A DNA stretch of 64,000 bases from Rhynchopus sp. YZ270_cl-10 (GCA_964035575.1 OZ037868.1:558001-622000); one strand, 5' to 3'; positions 9,955 through 20,275 are shown, counted from the first letter of the stretch. Notes: generated by a model not told the origin, from the letters alone. A program made the numbers and translations.

Positions 9955-11925
9955 CTAAACTTCTTCCTCCCAGTTGTCTGGCACTGATGCGTCGTCGTCT
10001 GAAGGGCATTCGGGGAGGGTGAGAATTTGTGCGCGGATCTTCTCGACATTGGAAAGCGCACAGCAGTGAGCGCTACCGAGGTCGCTGTCTGGCGCATGCT
10101 CCATGCAGCTGTCCTCACTGCAGGTACGCGCAATGTCGAGAAGCGATGTGGGCAGATAATCGGGAATGGCACGACCCAGCCCCGCATCGTTACACCCTGC
10201 ATCAATAAGCCGCGCGCACAGCCCTTCTACCGCCCCTGCCTTCACCCCCCCTTTCACAACATGCATAGCCTTGAGACACCAATACAACGGCAACGCACCT
10301 CTCACCATATTTGCCTCACACAGCAGAGCGAACACCTCCTCTGCACAGCTTTCTTCCGCAAGCATTGTGTCTAATAAAAGCAAAATAACCGGCTCCTCCG
10401 TTCTGGTTTTGAGAAGCAACGTTTTTGCGGAAAGAAGCGGCAAAATGGAAGAAAAGATGGTGATGGTGAAGGGAAGGCAGGAGGGGCGGAAAAGGTAATG
10501 AAGAGGGAGGCAGCCTTGCGAATCGGGGAGTGAGAGAGACACACTGCAGTGTTCGAGAAGATGTCTTGCAAGCCGCTCTGCTCCCGTTAGTATAGAAACG
10601 TTGAGTAGGGTGTTGTACTTCGCACCACGCCTTTCAACGGATACATCAAACATTTCTGATATCCATCTCTCCGGGTTTGCTTCAATTTCACTTCTCCATC
10701 CATCCACCGCAAAAACCTTTTCAAGCGACGACGTCACCCTCAACGCACAAATCCACGCAAACAAACACATTCTCCCTTCATTGATGTACTCTGCGTCATC
10801 CTCGGTTAACAGCAGGTCATTATTGAAAACTGGAAGAATTAAAGGAAAGGCGCGTTTCAGAAGTCTTTCAATGATTTTTATCGGGAATTTTTCAAACCGT
10901 AAAGGGTCGTGCGCATAACACCAGGAAGAGGACTCTGTAGGGAATCCATCGGTGACTCCTTCGTCATCTTCAACGTTTTCGACGATATTGCGTCGAACAA
11001 AGTCTGTTTCGAGGAATTGAAGAAGTGATTCCACAACATCAACCCGCGCATCACGAAAGACACCACCGCGTTTGACACCTCTGGCGTGCGATTCAGCTTG
11101 CTCCTCCCAATTCCTTAACACCACCTCCAACAAGAACCGCTCCAAGTCTTCGTGCACCCCTTCAAACCGAAGCTTCCATTCAGCACTCAGTTGCGACACC
11201 TGAAATGGGTTGTCACCTAACGCAGACCTGCCTACCTCTATCAAAATGCGGGTCATTGGGAGAACGACAGAGAGCCCTGGGTTTGCTGGGACACAAAGTT
11301 TGAATGCATCTGACGCAGTTGCAGCACGACTTGTTGTAGACCCAAAGAGGTACATCAACAGCAAGGCAGCAGAATCCTTCTGTGAAACCTTCGTTTTCAC
11401 CGACGACCCTACCGGGGTGAGCAACAGATCGCAGGGGAGACTGCGGGATCCAATGACATTAGTCGCGCAGATGTAGAGTGAACGACATAAGGCCCGCCCC
11501 ATGATCTGATGGTCGATGTCTAGAAAAGAAAAGATGGCAGCGCAAACATTCCTCGGGAGGCGCGCAATGCTGTTGTTTTCTTCGTATTCGCCTGCAATGA
11601 GGCGGGAGATCTCGGCGCAGTAGATGCTGAACACACTGCGTTTCACGCATGTGGCAACAATAGAGGCGGCACCGCGTGTAGTGAGTTCTTGCTCGCAGAC
11701 GTAGATCAGATCCGCTCGTTGCAAGATGATGCTCGCAGGTAGTGCCTTGCCGAGGCCAACGCTGCCGTCCTTGATGCAGCGAATCAGACGTTGCCCAACC
11801 CCGTCCTCGCTGCCGTCCTGCAGCGTGCGTTGCAAAAGGTTTGCCTGTGTGCTTTCATTGGTCCGCTCGCGTTGTGCCTGCGTCTGCATCCGTTGCTGTC
11901 CCCATTTGTCAATTGATGTGGACAT
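9955..11925 (-). CDS. F-box-like / ankyrin-like protein, 656 residues
   Basis: I choose the ATG at 11925 because a strong acceptor (CTTTCCCTTCAG at 11937-11936) lies ten bases before it; upstream in-frame codons would be intronic or leader. Around residues 120-165, IARLPRNVCAAIFSFLDIDHQIMG has the spacing of an F-box followed by RALCRSLY, suggesting an SCF-type adaptor. Around 450-500, YNTLLNVSILTGAERLARHL and DSQGCLPLHYLF look like divergent ankyrin repeats. The remainder is helical and not recognised. It is a single exon without membrane segments. The assignment rests on weak motifs. Confidence 0.6.
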   Translation of the reverse strand: MSTSIDKWGQQRMQTQAQRERTNESTQANLLQRTLQDGSEDGVGQRLIRCIKDGSVGLGKALPASIILQRADLIYVCEQELTTRGAASIVATCVKRSVFSIYCAEISRLIAGEYEENNSIARLPRNVCAAIFSFLDIDHQIMGRALCRSLYICATNVIGSRSLPCDLLLTPVGSSVKTKVSQKDSAALLLMYLFGSTTSRAATASDAFKLCVPANPGLSVVLPMTRILIEVGRSALGDNPFQVSQLSAEWKLRFEGVHEDLERFLLEVVLRNWEEQAESHARGVKRGGVFRDARVDVVESLLQFLETDFVRRNIVENVEDDEGVTDGFPTESSSWCYAHDPLRFEKFPIKIIERLLKRAFPLILPVFNNDLLLTEDDAEYINEGRMCLFAWICALRVTSSLEKVFAVDGWRSEIEANPERWISEMFDVSVERRGAKYNTLLNVSILTGAERLARHLLEHCSVSLSLPDSQGCLPLHYLFRPSCLPFTITIFSSILPLLSAKTLLLKTRTEEPVILLLLDTMLAEESCAEEVFALLCEANMVRGALPLYWCLKAMHVVKGGVKAGAVEGLCARLIDAGCNDAGLGRAIPDYLPTSLLDIARTCSEDSCMEHAPDSDLGSAHCCALSNVEKIRAQILTLPECPSDDDASVPDNWEEEV

Positions 11926-11935
11926 TTTTTTTGAT

Positions 11936-11937
11936 CT
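11936..11937 (-). promoter_or_regulatory. Probable trans-splice acceptor AG
   Basis: The coding strand reads CACCCTCTTTCCCTTCAG and then ATC, seven or eight A, and the ATG. A pyrimidine tract and AG this close to the start, with no upstream exon visible, fit spliced-leader addition. Confidence 0.5.
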
Positions 11938-13180
11938 GAAGGGAAAGAGGGTGAGTGATGATAAGAAAATTGAAATTGTCGGAGATGTGTTGAAGTTTGG
12001 GGACATCAGAGGGTGTTCTAGCGGACAACCGGTGGTGAGGTTGGGAACGTTGGCGCGTTATATTGGAGTATGTAAATGAGTTGAGGAAATGAAGGCAACG
12101 GGTTGGTGGATTTGGATACAAGAAAATATGGAGCTTTTTTTTTTTTCTCTTTTTGACGGGTCAAAAAAGAAAGCAGGTGTGTGTGTGTGTGTGGGGGCTG
12201 GTTGCTAGGGGAAAAAATAGGTTTAAAAAAAAACTTGAAAGATAGCTATTCCTCTCATATACACTAAGATCCTAAGCCTCTCTCTGTGCTTCACCTAAAA
12301 AAGGGTGTTGGAATAATAGGGGGGGACATACTTGTGTGTTTGAAAATCAAATATGAGTAATCCCGCGGAATAATACTCGTTTTTGGGGGGGGTTGGGAGT
12401 TTGGGCTGTTATCCACAACGTAGAGTGGTGTGGGATGTAGCATTTAGACACGCGAGCGTAGAGCAGCGCGCGGGAGGGCCTGATAATGTAACCCCAGAGA
12501 GAGGGGGTTACTACTGTACAATGCCCTACGAAGAAGTTTTCAGAGAAGAGAATGAGGGCACTCTTTTTTCTCCCCTTCGTCGTCCACAAGGGGGAAAAAA
12601 AAAATGGAAAATATCAAAAGTGTTAAGAACAGGGTTGGTAAAATCATGTAGGTCCCAGGGGGCTGTCCAATGGGTATCGTCGGTGTCTCAACCACAGTGG
12701 CAACGTCCAGCAACAACGTTTGCAGGTCACATTCTCCGAGTTGAAGAGCAATAAGCAAATTCATACAATGAAAAAAGAAAAAAGAAAATTAAAATACCCC
12801 ACAAAGAGAGTGCAAGACGACGTTGCTTTATTGCACCCGTCTTCATCAAAAAACAGTCAACTTTCTTTGAGAAATTTTGGCTGTTGTCCCCCCAATCACT
12901 CCATCCCTCCCCAATTTCGTTATTTGCTAATACTTTCTTTTTGCACAAAAAATTCCTGCACAATTCTTTTTATTTTCTTTCAAGACCCGAAAAGGTCTGA
13001 TGGGTTGTCACAAAAAAAATTAGAGAAAAGTTGGAAACCTAATTAGGGCATATTTGCGTTTACTTCAAAAAAGGCAAAATACATCTTGTTCACAACCGTT
13101 AAAGAACGTTGGAGAAACCACAAGGTGCGAGGAGCATGCTCTAGAAAATAAGTTGAGCTGAAGGCGCAAAAGAAAAAAAA

Positions 13181-13222
13181 ATTATAAGATGATCCTAAGC
13201 CTCGCGTGCTTAGTCACCTTGA
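13181..13222 (-). repeat. Hairpin element, family 1
   Basis: Plus strand: TTATAAGATGATCCTAAGCC, TCGCGTG, CTTAGTCACCTT. The stem pairs CTAAGC with GCTTAG, and AAGATGA with TCACCTT with one mismatch. Confidence 0.65.
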
Positions 13223-14110
13223 AAAGAAAATACTAGTCTCTGTGGACCAGTATGAACTGGGCGAAAGTGTTTGACGAATACAGCGAAGCAAAATTGGATT
13301 CAAATTTATATAATGCCGACACACCGCGGTTATGAGAAAGCTAAAAAGAGAGAGAGAGAGAAAATGGTGATTTTAAAAAATATATATTGCACACCTCAAC
13401 GGATGCAGGCACGAGAGAAAAAAAAAACAAAACACCAACAACGGACCTGACACTATCTTTGGATACTCGCAGAGATCCAATAAAATTTACTGACAAAAAT
13501 GGCGTTCAGCCCATTATCAGTCACCCACAGGGATTGGGCGGTACGTTTTTTTGTTTTTGTTTTTGTTGTGTCGACAACCACCCGCTACAGGATCTGTACT
13601 TTAGAAAATACGGAAGTCGTCCTCAACTCTGGAAAGCAGCTTTTATTTGTTTATGCATTCAAATAGAACGGTAGGAAAGACCTTCCAGTCCTTAATGCCT
13701 GACGTTAGTCACTTTGATAAGGGGGGATTGGGTTAGATGGGTAGAAAGAAGAAGTTCCTTAAATAACTAAAACCAATGGGATAGAAAAGAAAGAACAAAA
13801 CGCGAAAAGAGAGAAGAGGCAACCTGGCAGCAGGCGAACCACCCCCTTGAACCCGCAGACGGGACTCTGCAGAAACTGTAGTAGGTGGATCTCTTAAATA
13901 CTGTTTCATGGCTTCAGGAATTTTTTTTGACAACTTTTTTTTTGCGATTAGTGCAGACCCTGGTGTGATTACACTATTGTATTGCAAAAAGGTTGCTCGA
14001 TGAATATTTATAGGCCAAAATTTTAGTTTTGGCTCTAGAAATGAAGACATGAATTGTAGGCAGGAAAGTATTCTGGAAAACAAAATTTAAAAAAAAAAGA
14101 CACACAGCGT

Positions 14111-14389
14111 CCAAGAAGCATCGGAGGGTGAAAACTAAGGTTCGGGATTTTCAAAAAAAAAAAAAATCTGAAGATTTTTTTTACCCTTTTTGTGTTGTGG
14201 CTCATCCCAAAAAATAAAAGTATGATTATTTTGTGGTGTACTTCAGGGGTTTTGAGCTACACCACTTTGTACACCTTTTTTTCACATTCAGCTTCTTGCC
14301 GTAAAAAGCTACGGTAAAGGTGGTGAAGGCGGATTTTGAAATATTTTCAAACCCCCAACCAGGTTTTTACCCCTCCGATGGTTCTTTGG
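14111..14389. mobile_element. MITE-like element with terminal inverted repeats
   Basis: The left end CCAAGAAGCATCGGAGGG and right end CCCTCCGATGGTTCTTTGG are inverted copies over about 25 bp with few mismatches. The inside has smaller inverted pieces (GGTGTACTTCAG / CTACACCACTTTGTACACC) and no coding capacity. The length is about 280 bp. Confidence 0.6.
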
Positions 14390-14407
14390 ATCCTCTGAGA
14401 AGAAAGG

Positions 14408-14445
14408 GGTTGATAATATGAAGCTAAGCACCTCGCTTAGTCTGT
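14408..14445 (-). repeat. Hairpin element, family 1 (short loop)
   Basis: Plus strand: TGATAATATGAAGCTAAGC, ACCTC, GCTTAGTCTG. The inner stem CTAAGC/GCTTAG is perfect. A degenerate copy follows at about 14486-14522. Confidence 0.5.
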
Positions 14446-14598
14446 ATTAGATTACTTAATGTTTTGAACATTGGTTAGTTCCTCAATCTTAAGCCTCCTC
14501 TAAGTCTCGCTCAGTCACCTGATAAAAACAATACGTTAACCTTCACACCTCAACTCAGCGTAAATTTTAGTGCCGCGGGCGGGCAAAAAAAAAGAAAG

Positions 14599-14642
14599 GT
14601 TCATAATATGAACCTAAGCCTCTCGTGCGTTAGTCATCTTAT
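14599..14642 (-). repeat. Hairpin element, family 1
   Basis: Plus strand: TTCATAATATGAACCTAAGC, CTCTCGTG, CGTTAGTCATCTT. Same layout as the other family 1 copies. Confidence 0.6.
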
Positions 14643-14657
14643 AATTGGGTCAATTCT

Positions 14658-14822
14658 AACCATAGAACCGACCCGATAGAGAGGCAGCAAGGGGATTTGA
14701 AAAAGTTTGTTTTGTTTTTTTTTTTTGTTTTTGCTACTCTGTTTGTTTTGTATTGCATTTCATTGTAGCACTTTGTAAGTTGTGGCAGCAATAGAACCGA
14801 CCCTATAGAGAGGCAGCAAGGG
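14658..14822 (+). repeat. Pair of direct repeats of about 30 bp
   Basis: ATAGAACCGACCC(G/T)ATAGAGAGGCAGCAAGGGG occurs at about 14659-14690 and again at about 14790-14822, separated by a T-rich spacer. Function is unknown; it could be duplication remnants around an insertion. Confidence 0.55.
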
Positions 14823-14938
14823 GTGACATAAAGACCCTTCAAAAATATGTTTTAAAAAAAAAGTGTGAACGGAGCGCAATACACGAATACACATCGTCCA
14901 ATACAGAACAAAACGGAACGGAAACAAAAGAAGAATTT

Positions 14939-14980
14939 TTTTATAAGATGTACCTAAGCCTCACGCGCTTAGCCACCTTG
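14939..14980 (-). repeat. Hairpin element, family 1
   Basis: Plus strand: TTATAAGATGTACCTAAGCC, TCACGCG, CTTAGCCACCTT. It lies about 400 bp 3' of the F-box membrane protein gene. Confidence 0.6.
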
Positions 14981-15377
14981 AAAAGAATGGGTAGTTATTT
15001 GATGCAGCCCCCCCCTCTCCGACTGACTCACTGTACGATGCCAGCCCAGCGAACAAAAATAAAACGGGGGTTTTTTTTGTGTGGAAGTAGAATCTTATTC
15101 AGGCTGTCTTCTCACCACGATACTGCCCATACTGTAGAACAGGTCTTGGCTCCTCCAACACGTTTACTAAGCAGAGAGTCGATAAAATAACAAAACAGGA
15201 CAGGGGGAAAAAAAGTGATCATCATTTGCCGTTCCGGAGCACGGTTGGGTGAACGATGTGACACTTTCCGCTCACAAAGCGTGCGAAAAATAAATAAAAA
15301 GGTGACTCTTCTCATCAAGGCTTTGATCATCCATTGTAATCCACCCATCTAAAAACCCCCTCCTCCTCCTTCTCTCT

Positions 15378-17118
15378 CTACCCACATTCAAACCCAGGAC
15401 CTTCCATGGGAACCGGGACGGCGAGGAAGGAGAGGAGGACGAAGACGGATGTGAGGATGCCCATGACCGAGGTGAAGCAGGTGAAGCGGGAGCGGACAAT
15501 GGTTATGCAGAAGGCTAGGCAGAGAAGACAGGCCACGCCACAGAAGACGTAGAAGGGAGTCAGCACACCGTATGCCGACATGGCATGTGTGTCCAGGTGT
15601 GCCGTCCACACCAACAGCACCACATCCAGCAGCAGCACGATCAACCCATGCGCAGCCGCCACTTTAAACACACTCACCCCCGACAGTCGCTCGCGGCTCT
15701 CCTCTGTGACCAGCCCCGCCCATGGCGCAAAGGAAGGGTTGTGCCAATCAGGGTGGCTGTTCCTGCTCGCAATGATAAGACACACCCACTCAATTAGCAC
15801 AGAGACGTGGAGGAAAACCTGTAAGGTTTGAAGAAAAAAGGATGTGATAAATTGTTTATGGGGAGAGAAAATATACAACATTCAGAACAACGAAAGCTCT
15901 CCTTTCGATTTACATTTATCAATAAAAAAAGAACCCCGCAAATCATACCAATGCAACTGAGTACGGGATAGAATCATCAAGCTTTTTGATGAGAATTATC
16001 ATCATTGGGGTGACGGAGAGGAAGACGTGCACTGTACGCATTGACGCTCCTGCAACCACGAGAGATGCAGAACGCGACCAGGACGCAAGCCTCCATCCCA
16101 CCAGCGGCATCAACACCAGCTGTTGGATCAGCCAGTCGAAGCCTAGAGCAGAGCGGTTGGAGTCTGGGCTGGGGGATGCCGTAAGGTCGGGCGGCACTGC
16201 ACCACCACTGGGGGTCGAGCGGAAGTCGCGCGACATGACACACACTGCTAGCCCTTGGTAGCCGTGCTCCTCATCGTCAGGGATCGTCCCAAACACAAAG
16301 GTCACTGCGAAGAACACCAAAATGAAGGGCACCGCAAACTTATCCACCCACGACGAAATCACCGCCACGCAGAAGAAGTTACGACTCCGCCGCAGCCCTG
16401 CCCCGGACCCCTCTCCATAGCGGAAGCTCCGCAACGCCTCTGTGAACATCGCATGGCGTTCACAGCCCCAGATGTCGGCACCCATTTCCTCCATTTCTGG
16501 GATCGTCAGCTCTGCGTTTGCTACCCCCTTTCTGCAGAGCGAGAACTGCGCTGCAACGAAGTCCAGCTCCTCCATTGGCTTGCCCCCTGGAGGTGGGAGT
16601 GCGCAGGATTCCTGAAGCTGCTGCAACGGTTTATGCCAAAAATAGTTTGTCGTTGCAACACGACGCCACTGCCGGCACGTCGCAGAGACCCTCCGCAGTG
16701 AAGACACCGTCGGCAGGTAGCTGAATATCGCAACCAGACAATCATTCACTATAGTATCGTTCAACGCATTCTGCAGCACCGTGCCTACAGAGGACGCAAA
16801 CGAGCCAGATGACGACGACGCTGTGAACACACCACCCAACACCGGTATGTTGATACTCTGTGGTGTGAACGGCGGTGTAACAGCCGACGGCAGCGACCCA
16901 AAGCTTGCATGGTACGCATTCCCCGATACACTCTGCGCAGGAAACGGCGGGTGTGCATGCACCCTCCGTGGGACCGCAATCAGCGCGGTGCGTTCATGCG
17001 ATGCTGCAGGAGGAAGAGAGGACGCCTGGGCTGAACCGTCCTCATGGCAGGTCACCCCCCGCACAGTGATGTGCGTCTCCGCCACAGAAGCATTTGTCCC
17101 ATATGACCCGATTTCCAT
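15378..17118 (-). CDS. F-box protein with C-terminal multi-membrane region (two exons)
   Basis: Exon 1 is 17118-15949 and exon 2 is 15818-15378. The 130-base intron begins GTATGA and ends CTTACAG, joins in phase 0 and gives about 536 residues. Residues near 118-165 are a clear F-box: NDCLVAIFSYLPTVSSLRRV, then CRQWRRVATTNYFWHKPL. After a spacer of about 100 residues come about six or seven hydrophobic segments (for example FAVPFILVFFAVTFVFG, HGLIVLLLDVVLLVW and VLTPFYVFCGVACLLCL), so the protein should sit in a membrane with the F-box in the cytosol. This suggests a membrane-anchored ubiquitin-ligase adaptor. The membrane part vaguely resembles Fragile-X-F/TMEM185-type proteins, but I would not assign it. 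A CTTCTGCAG acceptor lies about 30 bases before the ATG. Confidence 0.75.
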
Positions 17119-17206
17119 CACCACACCACCGTGGTGGTGGTGTAGGTGTCCTGCAGAAGTATGGTATTATTTTTGAAAAAGAAACGTTTAGGATTGGAAA
17201 AGGAAT

Positions 17207-17277
17207 GGTAAAGTAGTGGGACCCGAAAGACGGTGAACTATACTTCGATAAGGTTGAAGCCAAGGGAAACTCTGGAC
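17207..17277 (+). pseudogene. Large-subunit rRNA fragment
   Basis: The plus strand reads GGGACCCGAAAGACGGTGAA followed by CTATACTTCGATAAGGTTGAAG and CCAAGGGAAACTCTGG, the highly conserved LSU core around the GGACCCGAAAGATGGTGAACTATG block. Similarity fades after about 17277. It is far too short to be a working gene and lies in the opposite direction to the SSU fragment next to it. Confidence 0.8.
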
Positions 17278-17344
17278 CGTTGTGGTGTTTACACCGCAAA
17301 AACGACCGGGTAGCGTCATAATTGACGTAGTGAAATTCTCCGTT

Positions 17345-17447
17345 GTAAAGAGCTCTCAATCTCTGTCAATCCTTACATTGTCCTGACCTAGTAAAATTCC
17401 CCGTGTTGAGTCAAATTAAGCCGCATACTCCACGCCTGGTGGTGTCA

Positions 17448-17480
<33 letters not shown>

Positions 17481-17720
17481 ATGTACTCCCCCCTGAACCC
17501 ATAATCTTTGATTTCTCGTTTCAAGGGTAGTGCCGTAGGGGCCATAATAGAGCGCCCTTCGATCCTGAGACGGCATCGTTTACAGTCGTGGACTACGACG
17601 GTATCTGATCATCTTCGATCCCCACACTCTCGTTCTTGATTAATGAAGACATTCTTGTCGAATGCTTTCGCAGAAGTTCGTCTTCCCGCGATCTAAGAAT
17701 TTCACCTCTGACGTGGGAGT
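17345..17720 (-). pseudogene. Small-subunit (18S) rRNA fragment
   Basis: On the minus strand it runs from GTCAGAGGTGAAATTCTTAG through GCGAAAGCATTCG, ATCAGATACCGTCGTAGTCC, AACTTAAAGGAATTGACGG and TTTGACTCAACACGGG to GGATTGACAGAGATTGAG. These are the universal 18S core blocks in correct order, about 375 bases of a gene of about 2 kb. The ending GGACAATGTAAGGATTGACAG resembles euglenozoan 18S. The central variable loop is very short. Truncation at both ends and the inverted LSU piece beside it indicate an rRNA pseudogene. Confidence 0.88.
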
Positions 17721-17726
17721 ACGTAC

Positions 17727-17774
17727 GAGAGACGGCATCGTTTACAATCGTGGACTACGACGGTATCTGATCAT
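17727..17774 (-). pseudogene. Duplicated 46-base piece of 18S rRNA
   Basis: GAGACGGCATCGTTTACAAT and on to CTGATCAT repeats, with one base change, the segment at about 17569-17614 inside the neighbouring 18S fragment, in the same orientation. It shows local rearrangement of the rRNA remnant. Confidence 0.8.
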
Positions 17775-18244
17775 GAAAGTAATGGGAGAGGGGGAGAGAA
17801 AAACTCATTATTTTTTTTGCAGTGTGATCACACGACTGCGCTGTTGAGAGGGAAGATGGGGGGCAGAGGAGTGGAGAAGGGAGGGGGGACGAATCACCAC
17901 AAACATAAATATCAAAAAAATCAGATGCACTTCACTTTCGCTTTGTACGATTTGAGTCGTTGCCCCTTTAATGCTAGCCTTGTCTGTGGTGTTGTGTGGG
18001 ATTTTGAGTGTGGGTGTTAATTGCATTAATCGTACTAATTGAGGATTCTGCTCTCCCGTTTAAAAGCTCTCTCTGGTAAAAGTGGCAAAGGCAAAAAGTG
18101 CATTTTAAGCAGGAAAAACAAGAAAGTGCTTCAAACTGCTCAAAACACCGTTTTTCGGCCTTCTTTTGACAGATCGCTCCCAGAAGGGTGCAAAGGTGTT
18201 GGGTCTTGGCACAAAAACGGACCACTTTTGGGTCAAACGAAAAG

Positions 18245-18331
18245 CACCGCGAAGGCGGAATCGAACCGCTGCGGGTCACCCCGCCTACAGATTTGAAGTC
18301 TGCAACCAACACCAGTTGATATCATCACGGC
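18245..18331 (-). tRNA. tRNA-Sec (anticodon TCA), copy 2
   Basis: Identical over 87 nt to 5476-5562. Part of the flanks is also shared: on the minus strand upstream GGTGAAGGTAGCACCCC and TATGGGA occur before both copies, and TTTTCGTTTGA follows both. Beyond that the flanks differ, so this is either a recent small duplication or two genes keeping a common upstream promoter element. Confidence 0.93.
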
Positions 18332-18446
18332 GATAGAAGGCACCGATCCCATACAGGGGGTGCTACCTTCACCACACTGCTTTGGCTTTCCCCCCCTCGC
18401 CCCCCCCAAAAAAAAGCCACCCTGAGCTCCTCACACTTTTAGCTTT

Positions 18447-18872
18447 TCACAGAACCACTCTATCCACGGTGCACATCTCTACCGCACATACCTGTTCATT
18501 CGCTTCGTTGAGTTTGTCCTGGAGGTCCTTGGGGGAGTGGTATTCGAGAACGGAGTTCTTCTCCAGGTGGTCACTTGTGACGCGCACATTTGCCTCACCA
18601 GCCTCGTTCTCCGTGACGGGCACGACAAGCTTGAGCTCCTCGACTGCTGCCGCCGCCTCCTCCACACACCTCTTCAGGTCCTCCCCCGACGCCGTGCGTC
18701 TTGCAAACCACGCCTGCCTTGCCTCGTTCCTGCACTTCACCACATGCTCCAGACTCGCCTCAAACGTCACATGAATCTGTGTGATCAGCTTTCTATACGC
18801 CGACCACCCCTCACTCCCAATACCCCTCCTCGCCACCACCACTGCGGGCTTCCGAATAACCGGTGGAATCAT
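18447..18872 (-). CDS. Possible LYR-motif complex III assembly factor (LYRM7/MZM1-like)
   Basis: Starting at the ATG at 18872 the frame gives 141 residues. From about residue 22, SAYRKLITQIHVTFEASLEH followed by RNEARQAWF resembles the LYR-family start (AYR-LR, F-D, AR-E-R). The later EELKLVVPVTENEAG and VRVTSDHLEKNSVLE fit the VV-G and H-DTEL-DN segments of MZM1/LYRM7, a mitochondrial matrix chaperone for the Rieske protein. A GTATGT donor after residue 127 (18491) could start an intron, in which case the last 14 residues shown here would be replaced. No 3' exon is evident before tRNA-Sec copy 2. The family call is tentative. Confidence 0.5.
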   Translation of the reverse strand: MIPPVIRKPAVVVARRGIGSEGWSAYRKLITQIHVTFEASLEHVVKCRNEARQAWFARRTASGEDLKRCVEEAAAAVEELKLVVPVTENEAGEANVRVTSDHLEKNSVLEYHSPKDLQDKLNEANEQVCAVEMCTVDRVVL

Positions 18873-19045
18873 TTTGTGTTGTGATGTCCTGCAGTGCGAA
18901 ACATGGCGAAACAAAGACTGGAAGCGGAGAAAGAATCCCCTTCTGAAGGGCTCATTTGAAACCTTCAAGGATGGTGACCAAGGAGCGGTGTGCACCATGC
19001 TAAAGGGTTGCGTATGAAAGTATTACAAATGAAAGTGAAGTTATT

Positions 19046-19110
19046 AATGCAGGCACCTCCGACTGACCCACGTACGATGCCAGCCATCCGGATGAAAGCA
19101 CAAGTACCCT
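19046..19110 (+). repeat. Dispersed repeat A, short copy
   Basis: GCAGGCACCTCCGACTGACC, then ACGATGCCAGCCATCCGGATGAAAGCACAA and CTGCGGCC. Same block as at 38966 and, more diverged, at 34757 and 15003. Confidence 0.6.
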
Positions 19111-20275
19111 GCGGCCAACAACAGAAGATGTAAAAAGGAAACCTAATGACTGGCCCGTACCGTAAGAGAACGAGGGCGGTTCACAACCGCTCGACAGCCG
19201 GCGGCCCACCTTCCGTTGAAGAGTTGTGAGCTTACAGGTACTGCAGTTCGCTGCACCCAACGCTTGATGCACGATAGTCTACACAAGAGAGCAGAAACCC
19301 AAAAACACAAAAAGGGGTGGGCGGGGGGGTCACAACATCTCTCTCTTGGCGCCCCATGCTGTACCGACAGTTGGGCCTCACCCTTTCTCTTAGGGATATA
19401 CATGGACGTCCTTACAGGCAGCACACCGTAACCCAAAGGCGTGGCAGAGAGACTCCGCAGAGCGACTCTGGCCTGACCGCTGGCCATTCATGCTCCGGGT
19501 GCGAGCACCCATCATAGCATAGGGGGGCCAGCCTGACCCAGCATTTATATACCCTGCCAGGGTGAACTTGCATAAAAGAGGGCAGGGGCGTTTAGACCCT
19601 GAGGACTAGGGGAAGTCCCGCATACCCCAACAGAAAGACAAAGGCTATGCACTGGTGATATAGGAGAGGCAGGGTTGCTGAAAAACAAAAAGACCCTGAA
19701 GGCACAAAAACGCCCCGCATACCCCTCCTCGCTTCCTGTTTTGTAATCTCTCAGGTAGGAGACATCGGTTCGAGCGGTCAACACCTTCATAGAGTTTCTG
19801 GAGGAACGGACCCCCGGATGCAATTTAAGGTCCAGCCCAGGACCAACAATGAAAAAAAATGAAACACAGTTTTTTTTTGAATCTGAACATTTCAGCGTGT
19901 TCCTTTTGCACGCTTTTCATTTTTGGTTCAACTCTATCTCTTTGGTTTTTTTTTTTTGGAAGATTCTTTTCAGGGATTTATATACGATTTTTTTCCTTAC
20001 CAAAAGTGCAAAAAAAGTGAGGTTGCTATTCCTGAGGGGCCGGGAGGCACGGAGGGGCTTTTTTGAAGAAATGGACTTAAGATTGAAGTATCATCATTGT
20101 ACTAGCCCAGGGGGCTTCACTGGCTAGGGCTCCAGCAGGTCCCTCCACACATGCACTATGCCTGACTCCAGCGCGCAGGGTAGCATTCACAGCACCTTTC
20201 ACCCCTTCAGGAGGAGTGCACAAAAGGGCACCCGGATGCAATTTTTCACCCATATCAGGACGTAACTCAATTTTT
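19111..20275. other. Intergenic stretch, unidentified
   Basis: No coding region or RNA gene recognised. There are small inverted repeats (for example GGGTGCGAGCACCC at about 19497), and CCCGGATGCAATTT occurs twice (about 19812 and 20231) followed by similar text, suggesting degenerate repeat copies. A region resembling a tRNA T-loop near 19770 does not fold. Confidence 0.35.

Larger units (their letters stand above)
12000..15377. other. Repeat-rich intergenic island
   Basis: About 3.4 kb between two minus-strand genes without a supported coding region. It holds at least five hairpin elements of family 1, one inverted-repeat element (14111-14389), a pair of direct repeats (about 14658-14822), a piece of repeat A (about 15003) and many A/T runs. 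Short open frames exist on both strands but none shows a family motif. Confidence 0.5.

Noticed and set aside
9912-10498. Short frames overlapping the F-box/ankyrin-like gene on both strands
   Set aside because: Shadows of the 656-residue gene; no independent evidence.
13733-14083. Minus-strand frame of 116 codons in the repeat island
   Set aside because: Overlaps low-complexity T-runs, has no recognisable motif and no acceptor near its start; not listed as a gene.
18245-18347. Open reading frame running straight through tRNA-Sec copy 2 in phase with the LYR-like gene
   Set aside because: The same frame exists in copy 1 without a neighbouring exon, so it is a by-product of the tRNA sequence, not a 3' exon.
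19735-19800. T-loop-like GGTTCGAGC suggesting another tRNA
   Set aside because: The flanking bases do not form a T stem or acceptor stem on either strand.
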